Translations under genes and position numbers: made by a program | DNA from: Desulfobulbus sp. | GTDB taxonomy: Bacteria; Desulfobacterota; Desulfobulbia; Desulfobulbales; Desulfobulbaceae | Length of the DNA stretch: 21,790 nt | NCBI GenBank assembly: GCA_017998195.1 | Contig: JAGODN010000006.1 | Coordinates: 1-21,790 of the forward strand | Direction: 5' to 3' | Notes under the pieces: generated by a model | What the model saw: the letters and a program-made list of their open reading frames with translations, nothing else | Database searches by the model: none | Told to the model about the DNA's origin: nothing | Shown here: piece after piece, positions 14,155 to 21,677 of the stretch | Numbering within the stretch: the first letter of the stretch is position 1 | How the letters are laid out: the number at the start of each line of letters is the position of its first letter

Positions 14155-15143
14155 GCGGCGCTCTCCTTCTTCTCGGCAATGCGGTGGTTGAGTTTCGAGG
14201 CGGTGTGACTGTAGCGGTAGAACAGCTTCGCCATGTCGTTGTACTTGTCGATGAACTGGTCGGTGGCCTCGTCGCTGGCGAGACTCGAGGCGATGGTGCT
14301 GACGCAGCGGGCGCCGAAGTCTCGGACGCCGGGGATCGGCCCGCCGCAGCCGCGACAGGGGATGTTGACGTTCAGGCAGGAGGCCGCGCAGTCGCCCTGG
14401 GTGACCGGGCCGAAGCACATGTAGCCCTGCTGCAGCAAACACTTGTCCGGGTCGGGTCGGCCGTCGATGGTCCGCTTGATCTCGCCCACCGGCAGTCGCT
14501 CCTGGCCGGTGATGGCCGGGTTGCGGCGGCAGCTGTCGCACACCGCCTTGCCGCCGGTGAGCCAGGAGCCGGCCGGCGGCAGGTTGCCCTCGAGGATGGC
14601 GCCCACCAGCTTGCCGACAAAGGAGTAGTGCGGCGGACAGCCGCCCACGTAGTAGTCCACGTCCACCACCTGGTCAAGGGTCGAGCAGTTGTCGAGGATG
14701 GCCGGGATGGTCAGGTTGTACTTGCCGTCGAGCAGGTATTCCGGGGTCGGGTAGACGCCGTCCGGGTTGTCGGTGGAGACGGTGTCCCGGTAGGCCTGGC
14801 GGAACAGTTCCTCCCTGGTGTGCAGGTCGCCCAGGGCGGCGATGCCGCCGAGGGTGGCGCAGGCGCCGAAGGCCACCAGGACCTTGGACTTCTGCCGCAG
14901 CACCCGGACCGTGTGCAGGTTTTCGGTGTTGCGGATCATGCCGTCGACAAAGGCCAGGTCGATGGACTTGTCGGCCATGGCCTCCAGGTCCTTGTACTTG
15001 ACGTCGGCCACGGTCGGCGCCCAGAAGACGATCTCCAGCGCGTCGAGCACGTCCACCAGTTTTTCGGAGAGATCGACGACGCTCATCTCGCAGCCGGCGC
15101 AGCCGCCGGCGAGCAGAAAGGCGGTTTTCACTTTATCGGCCAT
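14151..15143 (-). CDS. mvhG: [NiFe] hydrogenase small subunit, group 3c (MvhG-type)
   Basis: This electron-transfer subunit pairs with MvhA. Proximal cluster ligands are visible as GGCAGCEMS (C15, C18), FGACATLGG (C95) and VGGCPPH (C169). More cysteines follow at C202/C205, C235, C243, C252, C256, C263 and C266, enough for the medial and distal clusters. There is no twin-arginine signal, which fits a cytoplasmic enzyme. Two ATGs lie 6 bases apart. The AAGGGAGG ribosome binding site is only 2 bases from the first (15149) but 8 from the second (15143), so I chose 15143, giving 330 residues. It overlaps the end of mvhD by 11 bases. Confidence 0.95.
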   Translation of the reverse strand: MADKVKTAFLLAGGCAGCEMSVVDLSEKLVDVLDALEIVFWAPTVADVKYKDLEAMADKSIDLAFVDGMIRNTENLHTVRVLRQKSKVLVAFGACATLGGIAALGDLHTREELFRQAYRDTVSTDNPDGVYPTPEYLLDGKYNLTIPAILDNCSTLDQVVDVDYYVGGCPPHYSFVGKLVGAILEGNLPPAGSWLTGGKAVCDSCRRNPAITGQERLPVGEIKRTIDGRPDPDKCLLQQGYMCFGPVTQGDCAASCLNVNIPCRGCGGPIPGVRDFGARCVSTIASSLASDEATDQFIDKYNDMAKLFYRYSHTASKLNHRIAEKKESAA

Positions 15144-15558
15144 GACCATTTCCTCCCTTGAGCGGGTTCGGCCCCAACTCCTGCAGCTCTTTCGTGAATG
15201 CCTCGACGACCTCGGCGAACCGGTAGCCCTCGGCCCCGGAGATCCATTCCAGCCGCAGCCGGCGCGAGTCGAAACCGCCGTCCTCGAGCAGTTTGCTGAG
15301 CACCTTCATCCGCCGGGCGGTCTTGTGGTTGCCGGTCTTGTAATGGCAGTCGCCGAAGTGGCAGCCGCCGACAAGCACCCCGTCGGCGCCGTTGGCAAAG
15401 GCCTCCATCACGTATTCCGGCTCGACCCGGCCCGAGCAGGGCACCTTGATCAGTTTGATCGAGGGCGGGTACTTGGCGCGCAGGTTGCCGGCGAGGTCGG
15501 CGCCGGCGTAGGTGCACCACTGGCAGGCGAAGCCGACGATATTGGGTGTGAAGGACAT
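15133..15558 (-). CDS. mvhD: MvhD, electron-transfer subunit joining hydrogenase to HdrA
   Basis: MvhD is a small [2Fe-2S] protein that links the hydrogenase to heterodisulfide reductase. The 141-residue protein shows the five expected cysteines: C12 and C15 in ACQWCTYAGAD, C41 in VPCSGRVE, and C66 and C71 in GGCHFGDCHY. The ATG overlaps the hdrB stop by one base and has a strong AAGGAGGTG site inside hdrB, so translation is tightly coupled. Its position between hdrB and mvhG reflects its physical role as the bridge between the two half-complexes. Confidence 0.95.
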   Translation of the reverse strand: MSFTPNIVGFACQWCTYAGADLAGNLRAKYPPSIKLIKVPCSGRVEPEYVMEAFANGADGVLVGGCHFGDCHYKTGNHKTARRMKVLSKLLEDGGFDSRRLRLEWISGAEGYRFAEVVEAFTKELQELGPNPLKGGNGHGR

Positions 15559-16475
15559 CAGGCCACCTCCTTGATGAGACGTTGTTCACTCTGGATCTCG
15601 GCGATCACGGCGCTGCGGTCGATCTGCGAGATGGCGGCCACCTGGGCGGGATCGCAGCCCATGACCAGGGCCAGCAGCTGGGTGTAGTAGAAGGTCGGGA
15701 TCGGCTCGAAGTCGATCATTCCACGCTCCCTGAGGATCGGCTGGGACATGTCGAACTGGAGGAAGCAGGAGGAGCAGGTGGTGACGATCAGGTCGGCGTC
15801 GGTCTCCTCCTTGATCGAGACCAGCTTCTCGCGGAACAGGGCCAGCGACTTCTCCACGTCGGTGGAGCGCATGCCGCCCATGCCGCAGCAGCTCTCCAGC
15901 CGCGAGTAGTGCGGCACCGTGGCGCCGGTGGCCTCGCACAACTCCTTGAGCATGGTCGGGTAGTAGGGATTGTCTTCCTTGACCGTGTACACGTCCGACG
16001 GCCACAGGGTGTGGCAGCCGGTCTGCACCGCGATCTTGAGCCCGTCGAGCGCGTACTTGCGGCTGCCGCGGATACGGTCCAGGCCCACCTTGCGGTGGAG
16101 TACGTGGGCCACGTGGTAGACGTCGGCGGTGCCCCGGTACTCGCGGCCGATGGCGGCGAGGCTCTGGTTGACCGCCTTGCGCCGTTCCGGATCGGCCAGG
16201 AAATGCCTGGCCTCGGAGAGCACGCCGAAGCAGGAGTTGCAGCCGGTCATGACGTCGACCTCCCGGGCCTCGGCGATGGTCAGGTTGCGGCTGGAGATGG
16301 CGCACCAGGTGTTGAGGTCGAAGCTCGGTGCCGTGCCCCAGGCCGGGCAGCAGGAGGCGCCCTGCAGGTCCACGGGCTGGATGCCCAGGGCCGGGAAGAT
16401 CTGGCGGATCGACTGCTCGATGTCCGGCGCCTTGAGCGGAATGTTGCATCCGAGATATAAGCCTATCTGTTCCAT
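15558..16475 (-). CDS. hdrB: HdrB, heterodisulfide reductase catalytic subunit
   Basis: HdrB carries the two CCG domains whose noncubane [4Fe-4S] clusters split a disulfide substrate. In the 305-residue protein the first domain has C10, C42-C43 (CCPAWG), C79 and C82 (TGCNSC). The second has C154 (TGCHTLW), C196-C197 (CCGMGG), C234 and C237 (TTCSSC). The spacings fit the CCG pattern in both. In methanogens the substrate is the CoM-CoB heterodisulfide; in bacteria it is not settled, with DsrC-type trisulfides or other thiols proposed. It lies between hdrC and mvhD, 20 bases after hdrC. Confidence 0.95.
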   Translation of the reverse strand: MEQIGLYLGCNIPLKAPDIEQSIRQIFPALGIQPVDLQGASCCPAWGTAPSFDLNTWCAISSRNLTIAEAREVDVMTGCNSCFGVLSEARHFLADPERRKAVNQSLAAIGREYRGTADVYHVAHVLHRKVGLDRIRGSRKYALDGLKIAVQTGCHTLWPSDVYTVKEDNPYYPTMLKELCEATGATVPHYSRLESCCGMGGMRSTDVEKSLALFREKLVSIKEETDADLIVTTCSSCFLQFDMSQPILRERGMIDFEPIPTFYYTQLLALVMGCDPAQVAAISQIDRSAVIAEIQSEQRLIKEVA

Positions 16476-16495
16476 GCGTCCTGTTCTCCGGTGGG

Positions 16496-16999
16496 TTAGA
16501 AAAGTCCCAGCTCGCCCATGGGGCTGCTGTTGATCAGGGTCTGGATTTCCTTCCGGGCCTGCTCGTCAAAGGCCGAGGTCGGGGTCTCCTCGGGCAGGCC
16601 GACCTGGCGGCGGAGTTGCCGGGGGTCGGTGTAGACCGCGTGGCCGGTCTCGAACAGGTTCATCTGGCTGGTGATCGAACTGGTCGAGAAGGCCAGCTGG
16701 TTGGCCTGGTAGCGGCGGAAGGCGAACACCACCTCCTGCGGCCGCACGCCCTGCGGGCAGACCTCGGTGCAGCGGTTGCAGGCCTGGCAGCCCCAGCTGG
16801 AGCTGTCCTCGATGATCTCCTCGAGCTGACCGTTGAGCAGGTGGCGGATGAGGTTGCGGCAGAGCAGGGGGAAACCGGCGCGCACGCCCGGGCAGACCGC
16901 CGAGCAGGCCCCGCACTGGATGCAGTTGAGGATGCCGTGGCCGCCGTTCTCGATGATGGTCTGGACGGCCTCGTCGATTTTGTGCTGGTCGATGATCAT
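16496..16999 (-). CDS. hdrC: HdrC, heterodisulfide reductase iron-sulfur subunit
   Basis: HdrC passes electrons from HdrA to HdrB through two [4Fe-4S] clusters. In the 167-residue protein they are held by CIQCGACSAVCP (C26, C29, C32, C36) and CQACNRCTEVCP (C71, C74, C77, C81). The C-terminal third, after residue 120, is a low-motif Gln/Glu/Arg-rich tail. The ATG has AAGGAGA upstream, and this site overlaps the hdrA stop codon (TAAGGAG), so the two genes are coupled. Confidence 0.95.
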   Translation of the reverse strand: MIIDQHKIDEAVQTIIENGGHGILNCIQCGACSAVCPGVRAGFPLLCRNLIRHLLNGQLEEIIEDSSSWGCQACNRCTEVCPQGVRPQEVVFAFRRYQANQLAFSTSSITSQMNLFETGHAVYTDPRQLRRQVGLPEETPTSAFDEQARKEIQTLINSSPMGELGLF

Positions 17000-17011
17000 G
17001 GGTGGGTCTCC

Positions 17012-19021
17012 TTAGAGCGTCAACGCCTCGATCTGGGCGAATATCTGCGAATCTTCATAACCGTGGAGCACGATCGCGCCGGAGGGGCAGGCCGAGGTGC
17101 AGACCCCGCAGCCCTTGCAGGCGGACATCTCGATCTGCGCCCTGGGCCGCTCGCCCCAGGTGCGCATGCTGATCGCATGGTACGGGCAGAGCGGCACGCA
17201 GATGCCGCAGCCGCTGCACTGCTCGGTAAGCACCTCGGAGATGATCGGCTCGATCTTCACCCTGCCCTGGGCGAGCGGCACGGCGGCCGCGGCGGCCGCG
17301 CCCTTGGCCTGGGCCACGGTGTCCGGAATGTCCTTGGGCCCCTGGCAGCAGCCGGCCACGAACAGCCCCTCGACCGCGGTCTCCACCGGGCCGAGCTTGG
17401 GATGGAGTTCACGGAAGAAGTTACCGCCGCAGAACTGCAGGCCGAGCTTCTGGGCCAGGCCGACGGCGTCCGGGGGCAGTTCGACCGCGGTGGCGAGCAC
17501 CACCAGGTCGGAGGCGTACTCGATGCTGGTGGCCGCCTCCATGTCGTAGGCGAGCACGCGCAGCCGGTCGTTCGGGAGCATCTCCAGGCCGCCGACCTTG
17601 CCCTTGAAGAAGTTGATCCCCATGGCCCGGGCGCCGGTGTAGTACTCGTCGTAGCCCTTGCCGGCGGCGCGCACGTCGATGAAGTGCATGTTGATGGTCA
17701 GGTCCGGGTACTTCTCCTTGAGCAGGCGGGCCTGCTTGATCATGTACATGCAGCAGAAGCGCGAGCAGTAGGTGTGGAAGTGCTCGTCGCGGGAACCCAT
17801 GCAGGACACGAAGGTGAGGGTGTGCGGCTTTTCGTGGTCCGAGGGGCGGAGCAGCTTGCCCTCGGTGGGGCCGGTGGCGGAGATGATCCGCTCCAGCTGC
17901 AGGGCGGTGATGACGTTGGCCGAGGCCGGCGCCATCTCCTTGAACCAGCCCTTGTCCATCACCTGGTAGCCGGTGGCGACCACGATCGAGCCGACCTCCA
18001 CCTCGACGATGGCGCCCTCCGGGTTGTGGGCGACGGAGCGGTCGATGGCCTCGGCCCTGCACGCCCGCTCGCAGGGCGCGAGGATGGGCTTGCCGGTCTT
18101 TTCGTTGACCTTGGGCAGGGTGCCGATCTCACGGCCGGCGCAGTTGATGCAGTGGTCGATATCGATGACCGCCTTTTTCGGCACCGCCTGGGGGAACATG
18201 ATGAAGGCCGCGCGTCGGTCGGACAGCCCCATGTTGAACTCGTCCGGGGTCTTGCTCGGGCACTTGGCGGCGCAGTCGCCGCAGCCGGTGCACTTGTTCC
18301 AGTCCACGTAGGTCTGCTTGCGGCGGATCTTCACCTGGAAGTTGCCGATGTAGCCGGAGACATCGTCCACCTCGGCATAGGTCAGGGTCTCGATGTTGGG
18401 GTGGTTGTAGGCCTCGACCATCATCGGCGTGAGGATACAGGCCGAGCAGTCGTTGGTGGGGAAGGTCTTGTCCAGCTGGGCCATGACACCACCGATGGAC
18501 GGCCGTTTTTCAACCAGATAGGTCTTGTGCCCCATGTCCGCCAGCTCGAGCGCGGCGCTGATGCCGCCGATGCCGGCGCCGATGACCAGGGCGGCGTCGG
18601 TGACGTCGACGAACTTGTCCTCCAGCGGCTCGAGGTTGCGGGCCTTGCCCACGGCCGAGGCAACGATCTTCTTCGCCTTCTCGGTGGCGCCCTCGTGGTC
18701 GTGACCGTGCACCCAGCTGCCCTGGTCGCGGATGTTGGCCATCTCGAACAGGTACCTGTTCAGCCCGGCCTTCTCGATCGCCGCCCGGAAGATGGGCTCG
18801 TGGGTGCGCGGCGTGCAGGCCGCCACCACCACCCGGTCGACCAGGCCGTCGCGGACATCCTGCTTGACCATCTCCTGGCCCGAATCCGAGCACATGAACA
18901 GGTCCTTGCGGGCGACCACGACATCCGGCAGGGTCGCCGCGAAGTCGCGGACCGCAGCCACGTCAATCACGCCGGCAATGTTGGAACCGCAATGACAGAC
19001 ATACACCCCGACTTTTGCCAT
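17012..19021 (-). CDS. hdrA: HdrA, FAD-dependent electron-bifurcating subunit
   Basis: HdrA holds the FAD that splits electron pairs from hydrogen between ferredoxin and HdrB. In the 669-residue protein the FAD-binding motif is VIGAGIGG at 146-153. N-terminal cysteines C9, C11, C44 and C69 and the stretch FPTNDCSACIL at 187-197 are characteristic. An inserted ferredoxin domain follows (CTGCGDCAAKCP at 244-255; C291, C294, C317, C321), then the SRFCCMYMIKQA segment near 420. Two C-terminal [4Fe-4S] sites follow: CSGCGICVPLCP at 602-613 and CKGCGVCTSACP at 635-646. No selenocysteine codon is needed. The ATG has AAGGAGG upstream. It is the first gene of the hdr-mvh operon. Confidence 0.96.
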   Translation of the reverse strand: MAKVGVYVCHCGSNIAGVIDVAAVRDFAATLPDVVVARKDLFMCSDSGQEMVKQDVRDGLVDRVVVAACTPRTHEPIFRAAIEKAGLNRYLFEMANIRDQGSWVHGHDHEGATEKAKKIVASAVGKARNLEPLEDKFVDVTDAALVIGAGIGGISAALELADMGHKTYLVEKRPSIGGVMAQLDKTFPTNDCSACILTPMMVEAYNHPNIETLTYAEVDDVSGYIGNFQVKIRRKQTYVDWNKCTGCGDCAAKCPSKTPDEFNMGLSDRRAAFIMFPQAVPKKAVIDIDHCINCAGREIGTLPKVNEKTGKPILAPCERACRAEAIDRSVAHNPEGAIVEVEVGSIVVATGYQVMDKGWFKEMAPASANVITALQLERIISATGPTEGKLLRPSDHEKPHTLTFVSCMGSRDEHFHTYCSRFCCMYMIKQARLLKEKYPDLTINMHFIDVRAAGKGYDEYYTGARAMGINFFKGKVGGLEMLPNDRLRVLAYDMEAATSIEYASDLVVLATAVELPPDAVGLAQKLGLQFCGGNFFRELHPKLGPVETAVEGLFVAGCCQGPKDIPDTVAQAKGAAAAAAVPLAQGRVKIEPIISEVLTEQCSGCGICVPLCPYHAISMRTWGERPRAQIEMSACKGCGVCTSACPSGAIVLHGYEDSQIFAQIEALTL

Positions 19022-19169
19022 ACAGGCCTCCTTGGACTGAATGAATGGACTCCGACTCGCCGTGGCGGCGCCCCGCCCGCCCCCGCTGGCACGCTGCCTT
19101 GTCCATCAGCGGGAGTGATGAAAACGATCGGGAAAATCGAAAAAGAACGCATCTACGCCAACAAGGGTC

Positions 19170-19197
19170 TGTATAGTGGATTCTGTGATCTTCGCAA
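19170..19197 (-). promoter_or_regulatory. Predicted sigma-70-type promoter of the hdr-mvh operon
   Basis: On the - strand TTGCGA (19197-19192) and TATACA (19175-19170) are 16 bases apart, each with four of six consensus matches. Transcription would begin near 19163 and leave a leader of about 140 bases before the hdrA ATG at 19021. I saw no good sigma-54 -24/-12 pair on this strand. Confidence 0.45.
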
Positions 19198-19210
19198 TCT
19201 CTTTTTTTAT

Positions 19211-19228
19211 TTTGCACAGTTTGCACAA
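19211..19228. repeat. Tandem 9-bp direct repeat upstream of the hdr promoter
   Basis: TTTGCACAG (19211-19219) and TTTGCACAA (19220-19228) are adjacent copies with one mismatch. They lie just upstream of the predicted -35 box, the place for an activator or redox-regulator site. A 9-base phase is not a full helical turn, and the repeat is direct rather than inverted, so it does not match known Rex or FNR/CRP palindromes. Confidence 0.5.
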
Positions 19229-19326
19229 GCTGAACAAGGGGACGTGGGTTTTGCGACAATCAGGTTGATTTTAAAGCGAAATACCATTTTCGCCGCTGCC
19301 TGCAGGGAGAGCGGGCTGGAAAAACC

Positions 19327-19340
19327 GAAATAATTATTTC
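19327..19340. promoter_or_regulatory. Perfect 14-bp AT-rich palindrome (possible operator)
   Basis: GAAATAATTATTTC is a perfect inverted repeat flanked by A-runs, about 150 bases upstream of the predicted hdr promoter. Its look is loosely like Fur-family or other metal/redox operators, but no specific consensus match can be claimed. Confidence 0.35.
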
Positions 19341-19601
19341 CAAAAAAACACTGTGGGAGGTGAGCCCGGATTCCGGGATGCACCATCGGCGCAGGCGGTC
19401 CGCCCGGGTTCGCGGAACCGGGCCCGGGCGCGGTGCGGCCGCGCAACTCCGGTCACGGCTCATGGCCGGCGGACCGGCAGCGGGTGGCGGCTTGGTTCGA
19501 GGTCGTGCTGGCAGGAAGGGGCGGGGGGTGGCGACACGGCAGCGCCCCCGGGCAGGGGGGACGACATCCCGGCCGGGGGGCTGCAACGGAGGGGGGTGCG
19601 G

Positions 19602-19922
19602 CTAGTTGGCGCCGGGGCAGAAGGCCCGGGCCCGGGCGTCGCGGGAACTCAGGCAGCGCACCAGCACCGCCTGTTCGCGGCCGGTGAGCACCGCGCCCTC
19701 GTCCACCATGTCGCTGATGGTCCGTTTCCAGTAGAGGCTGGACCTGCCTTCGGCCATCTTCGGGCAGATGTAGTCGAGTTTGTGGCAGGAGGCGCACTGG
19801 GCGCGCAGCAGGGTCGGGCAGTCCTGTTCAGCCCCGGCCGCAGTGCCAGCAAGGGCTGCGAGCATGAACAGCGCGGCCGGCACCAGCCGGCGCAGGGACA
19901 ATGAGGTTGTGGTCTCGAACAT
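19602..19922 (-). CDS. Small periplasmic monoheme c-type cytochrome
   Basis: The 106-residue protein has a signal peptide at about 1-31 (RR, then an Ala/Leu-rich hydrophobic core ending in AGA) and one heme c motif CASCH at 43-47. M56 in CPKMAEG is a possible axial ligand. Four further cysteines (C35, C53, C90, C102) lie outside the heme motif, unusual for so small a cytochrome, and may form disulfides in the periplasm. Start 19922 has a strong AAGGAGG site. It follows the HybB-like gene but is separated from it by a terminator and hairpins. A role as electron acceptor or donor of the periplasmic hydrogenase is inferred from position only. Confidence 0.87.
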   Translation of the reverse strand: MFETTTSLSLRRLVPAALFMLAALAGTAAGAEQDCPTLLRAQCASCHKLDYICPKMAEGRSSLYWKRTISDMVDEGAVLTGREQAVLVRCLSSRDARARAFCPGAN

Positions 19923-19926
19923 GGAG

Positions 19927-19949
19927 CCTCCTTGCTTCCGTCCGGAAGC
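19927..19949 (-). promoter_or_regulatory. Hairpin touching the ribosome binding site of the cytochrome gene
   Basis: GCTTCCG (19934-19940) and CGGAAGC (19943-19949) form a perfect 7-bp arm pair directly beside the AAGGAGG site (19933-19927 on the - strand). It starts exactly where the T-run of the preceding terminator ends, so it could influence translation initiation or be part of an attenuator. Confidence 0.45.
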
Positions 19950-19975
19950 AAAAACCGCCGCACGAGGCGGCGGTT
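19950..19975 (-). terminator. Rho-independent terminator between the HybB-like and cytochrome c genes
   Basis: On the - strand AACCGCCG (19975-19968) and CGGCGGTT (19960-19953) form a perfect 8-bp stem with a 7-base loop, followed by a T5 run (19954-19950). It ends 27 bases before the cytochrome ATG, so the cytochrome is expressed either by readthrough or from a start site inside this short gap. Confidence 0.75.
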
Positions 19976-19984
19976 CCGGGGGAA

Positions 19985-20024
19985 CCGTGCGGGCCGGTCC
20001 GGGGGGAGTTACCGGCCCGCACGG
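19985..20024 (-). repeat. Perfect 14-bp inverted repeat just after the HybB-like gene
   Basis: CCGTGCGGGCCGGT (19985-19998) and ACCGGCCCGCACGG (20011-20024) are exact reverse complements with a 12-base loop. It lies 35 bases after the HybB-like stop and 9 bases before the T-tailed terminator stem. It has no T-run of its own, so it probably protects the upstream mRNA end or acts with the terminator. Confidence 0.7.
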
Positions 20025-20059
20025 CTGATCAAGGTCTGCAACCTGGCCTGGCGGCCGCC

Positions 20060-21184
20060 TCAGTGCGAGAACAGCGGCAGGTGCTTGGCCGACATCTTGT
20101 ACAGGAACACGCCCACCGAGATGACGCCCAGGGACAGCAGGAACTCCATCCACGAGGGGGCGTAGGTGAAACCGCGCCAGCTGTTGTACTGCTCCATGCT
20201 GAACAGGCAGACGTTCATCCGGTTGAGCAGCACGCCGGCGATGACCACCATGTTCACCGCAAAGAGCATGTTCACGTTGGTGCGGACTTGTTTCATGCTG
20301 AGCAGGACAATGGGCAGGATGACGCCCAGCACCATCTCGAGCAGGTACATGTTGCCCTCCACCGAGCCGTCCACCGCCATGGCCGGGCTGGCCACGGTGA
20401 ACAGCTGGTAGAGTTTCAGGAGCAGGTAGAAGCTGAGGACGATCAGGAGGCCGCGGGCGAGCCCGAAGAAGATCTCGTCATCCACCTCGTGGTGGAGGAA
20501 CTTCTTGCTCAGCATGGTCTCGAAGCTGACCATGGCCAGGCCCATGGCCACGGCCGACACCAGGAAATGGAAGGGCAGCTTGGTGTCCCACCACAGCGGG
20601 GACATTTTCGAGGGGGCGATGAGGAACACCGCGCCCAGGGACGACTGGTGCAGGGTGGAGAGCATCACGCCGAAGATGACCGCGCCCACCATGATCTTGC
20701 CCACCGCCCGGCGGGCCTTTTCCCAGCCCAGCCGCTCGAACAGCATGGGGCTGAACTCGAGCCCCAGCGTGGTGGTGTAGAAGATGACGTGCATGGCCAC
20801 GACCCACATGACCGAGTGGTACTGCCACATGATGCCCGGATGCCACAGGCGGAAGGGGTGGCCGATGTCGAAGAACAGGGCCACCACCGCCATCAGGTAG
20901 CCGAGGAAGGCGGTGAGGATGGCCGGCCGGACGATGGGCCGGTACTTCTTCCAGTTGAACAGGTAGACCGCGCAGGCGATGATGAAGCCGCCCGCGGCCA
21001 TGGCGATGCCGCCGAGTACGTCCAGGCCGAGCCAGAAGCCCCAGGGGTAGCCGTCGTTGAGGTTGGTGGCCGCACCCAGACCGTTGATCATTCGATAGAG
21101 GGCGACCACGCTGCCGGCGATGATCAGCGCCACCATGACGATGGTCGCCGGCGTCCAGGTCTTAATGTTCGGATTCGATTCCAT
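20060..21184 (-). CDS. hybB: HybB/NrfD-type integral membrane subunit of a [NiFe] hydrogenase
   Basis: This is a polytopic membrane protein of the NrfD/HybB family, which passes electrons from a periplasmic hydrogenase to menaquinone. The 374-residue protein has about ten hydrophobic segments beginning near residue 14. Family-typical stretches are YPWGFWLGLDVLGGIAMAAGGF near 46-67, DIGHPFRLWHPG near 105-116, and HQSSLGAVFLIAP near 188-200. It has no cofactor-binding cysteines, as usual. Start 21184 has a GAGGTGA site and overlaps the protease gene by 23 bases. Its usual electron partner, a HybA-like ferredoxin subunit, is not in this window and may lie upstream. Confidence 0.92.
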   Translation of the reverse strand: MESNPNIKTWTPATIVMVALIIAGSVVALYRMINGLGAATNLNDGYPWGFWLGLDVLGGIAMAAGGFIIACAVYLFNWKKYRPIVRPAILTAFLGYLMAVVALFFDIGHPFRLWHPGIMWQYHSVMWVVAMHVIFYTTTLGLEFSPMLFERLGWEKARRAVGKIMVGAVIFGVMLSTLHQSSLGAVFLIAPSKMSPLWWDTKLPFHFLVSAVAMGLAMVSFETMLSKKFLHHEVDDEIFFGLARGLLIVLSFYLLLKLYQLFTVASPAMAVDGSVEGNMYLLEMVLGVILPIVLLSMKQVRTNVNMLFAVNMVVIAGVLLNRMNVCLFSMEQYNSWRGFTYAPSWMEFLLSLGVISVGVFLYKMSAKHLPLFSH

Positions 21185-21677
21185 TGCGTTTCACCTCATA
21201 TCCAGAGTGACGAAGTTGTTCGACAACCGCGCTGATAACTTTCTCCATCCCGGCCTCGACCTCCGCCGAGAGGCCGATGCCGACGTCGAGCCGCTTGGGC
21301 TCGACGCCGTACAGGGTCAGGTGTTTGGGCAGGGCGTCGGTCAGTTCCGCCGCGGCGAGAACATCGCAGATGCCCAGCTGGTGCGGGGTGGTTTTGTTGA
21401 GAAAGGCCCGGGGCACCTGCTCGTTCTCGACCATGATGACCGTGCCGGGTTCCCGCTCGTCGCGCAGGGCGTCGATGAGGATGACATGGTCCTTGCCGTC
21501 CAGCATGGGCAGCAGTTCGAAGCCGGCGGTGCCGCCATCGACGCACTCCACCGTGGGCGGGAGGTCAAAGCGCCGGGCCAGTTCCTCGACCGCCCTGCAC
21601 CCCACGCCTTCGTCACCGATGAGCAGGTTGCCGATGCCCAGCACCAGTGCCCGCCTGTTCAGCACCCCGTCGCTCAC
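21162..21677 (-). CDS. HybD/HyaD-type hydrogenase maturation protease (for the group-1 enzyme)
   Basis: This endopeptidase cleaves the C-terminal tail of the large subunit encoded just upstream. The 171-residue protein has GIGNLLIGDEGVG at 14-26 with E23, the second metal site in ILIDALR (D69) and H99 in TPHQLG, the three nickel-binding positions of HybD. LNKTTPHQLG and LYGVEPKRLD are also typical. It begins with GTG at 21677, overlapping the large-subunit stop as GTGA, so translation is coupled. This and the protease at 12158-12619 are only distantly alike, in keeping with dedicated substrates. Confidence 0.94.
   Translation of the reverse strand: MSDGVLNRRALVLGIGNLLIGDEGVGCRAVEELARRFDLPPTVECVDGGTAGFELLPMLDGKDHVILIDALRDEREPGTVIMVENEQVPRAFLNKTTPHQLGICDVLAAAELTDALPKHLTLYGVEPKRLDVGIGLSAEVEAGMEKVISAVVEQLRHSGYEVKRNGIESEH

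Larger units (their letters stand above)
19022..19601. other. 580-base intergenic region with an AT-rich promoter island
   Basis: No convincing gene lies here; open frames on both strands look like composition shadows. The part nearest hdrA (19022-19110) is GC-rich leader with the hdrA ribosome binding site. About 19110-19350 is far richer in A and T than any other stretch of similar length in the window and holds the predicted hdrA promoter, a tandem repeat and an AT palindrome. The part next to the cytochrome gene (19360-19601) is extremely G-rich on the + strand, with several short GC hairpins, among them an 8-bp stem 19401-19408/19423-19430. Confidence 0.7.

Noticed and set aside
14154..14541. 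N-terminal extension of the mvhA frame into mvhG
   Set aside because: The family starts at the Met-Lys-Lys at 14154 with a good ribosome binding site; the extension is the shadow of mvhG.
19095..19112. TGGCACG followed by CTTGT on the + strand, like a sigma-54 promoter
   Set aside because: The -12 part is out of register by one base and no gene follows on that strand.
16616..19333. A 905-codon open frame on the + strand opposite hdrA and hdrC
   Set aside because: It mirrors the real Hdr genes in a GC-rich background, has repetitive Gly/Val/Asp/His/Leu composition and no recognisable domain; hdrA and hdrC explain the DNA.
19207..19446. 79-codon frame on the - strand ending in a CxxCxxC
   Set aside because: It crosses the promoter region and GC hairpins, has no ribosome binding site or family features, and the cysteine run is likely chance.
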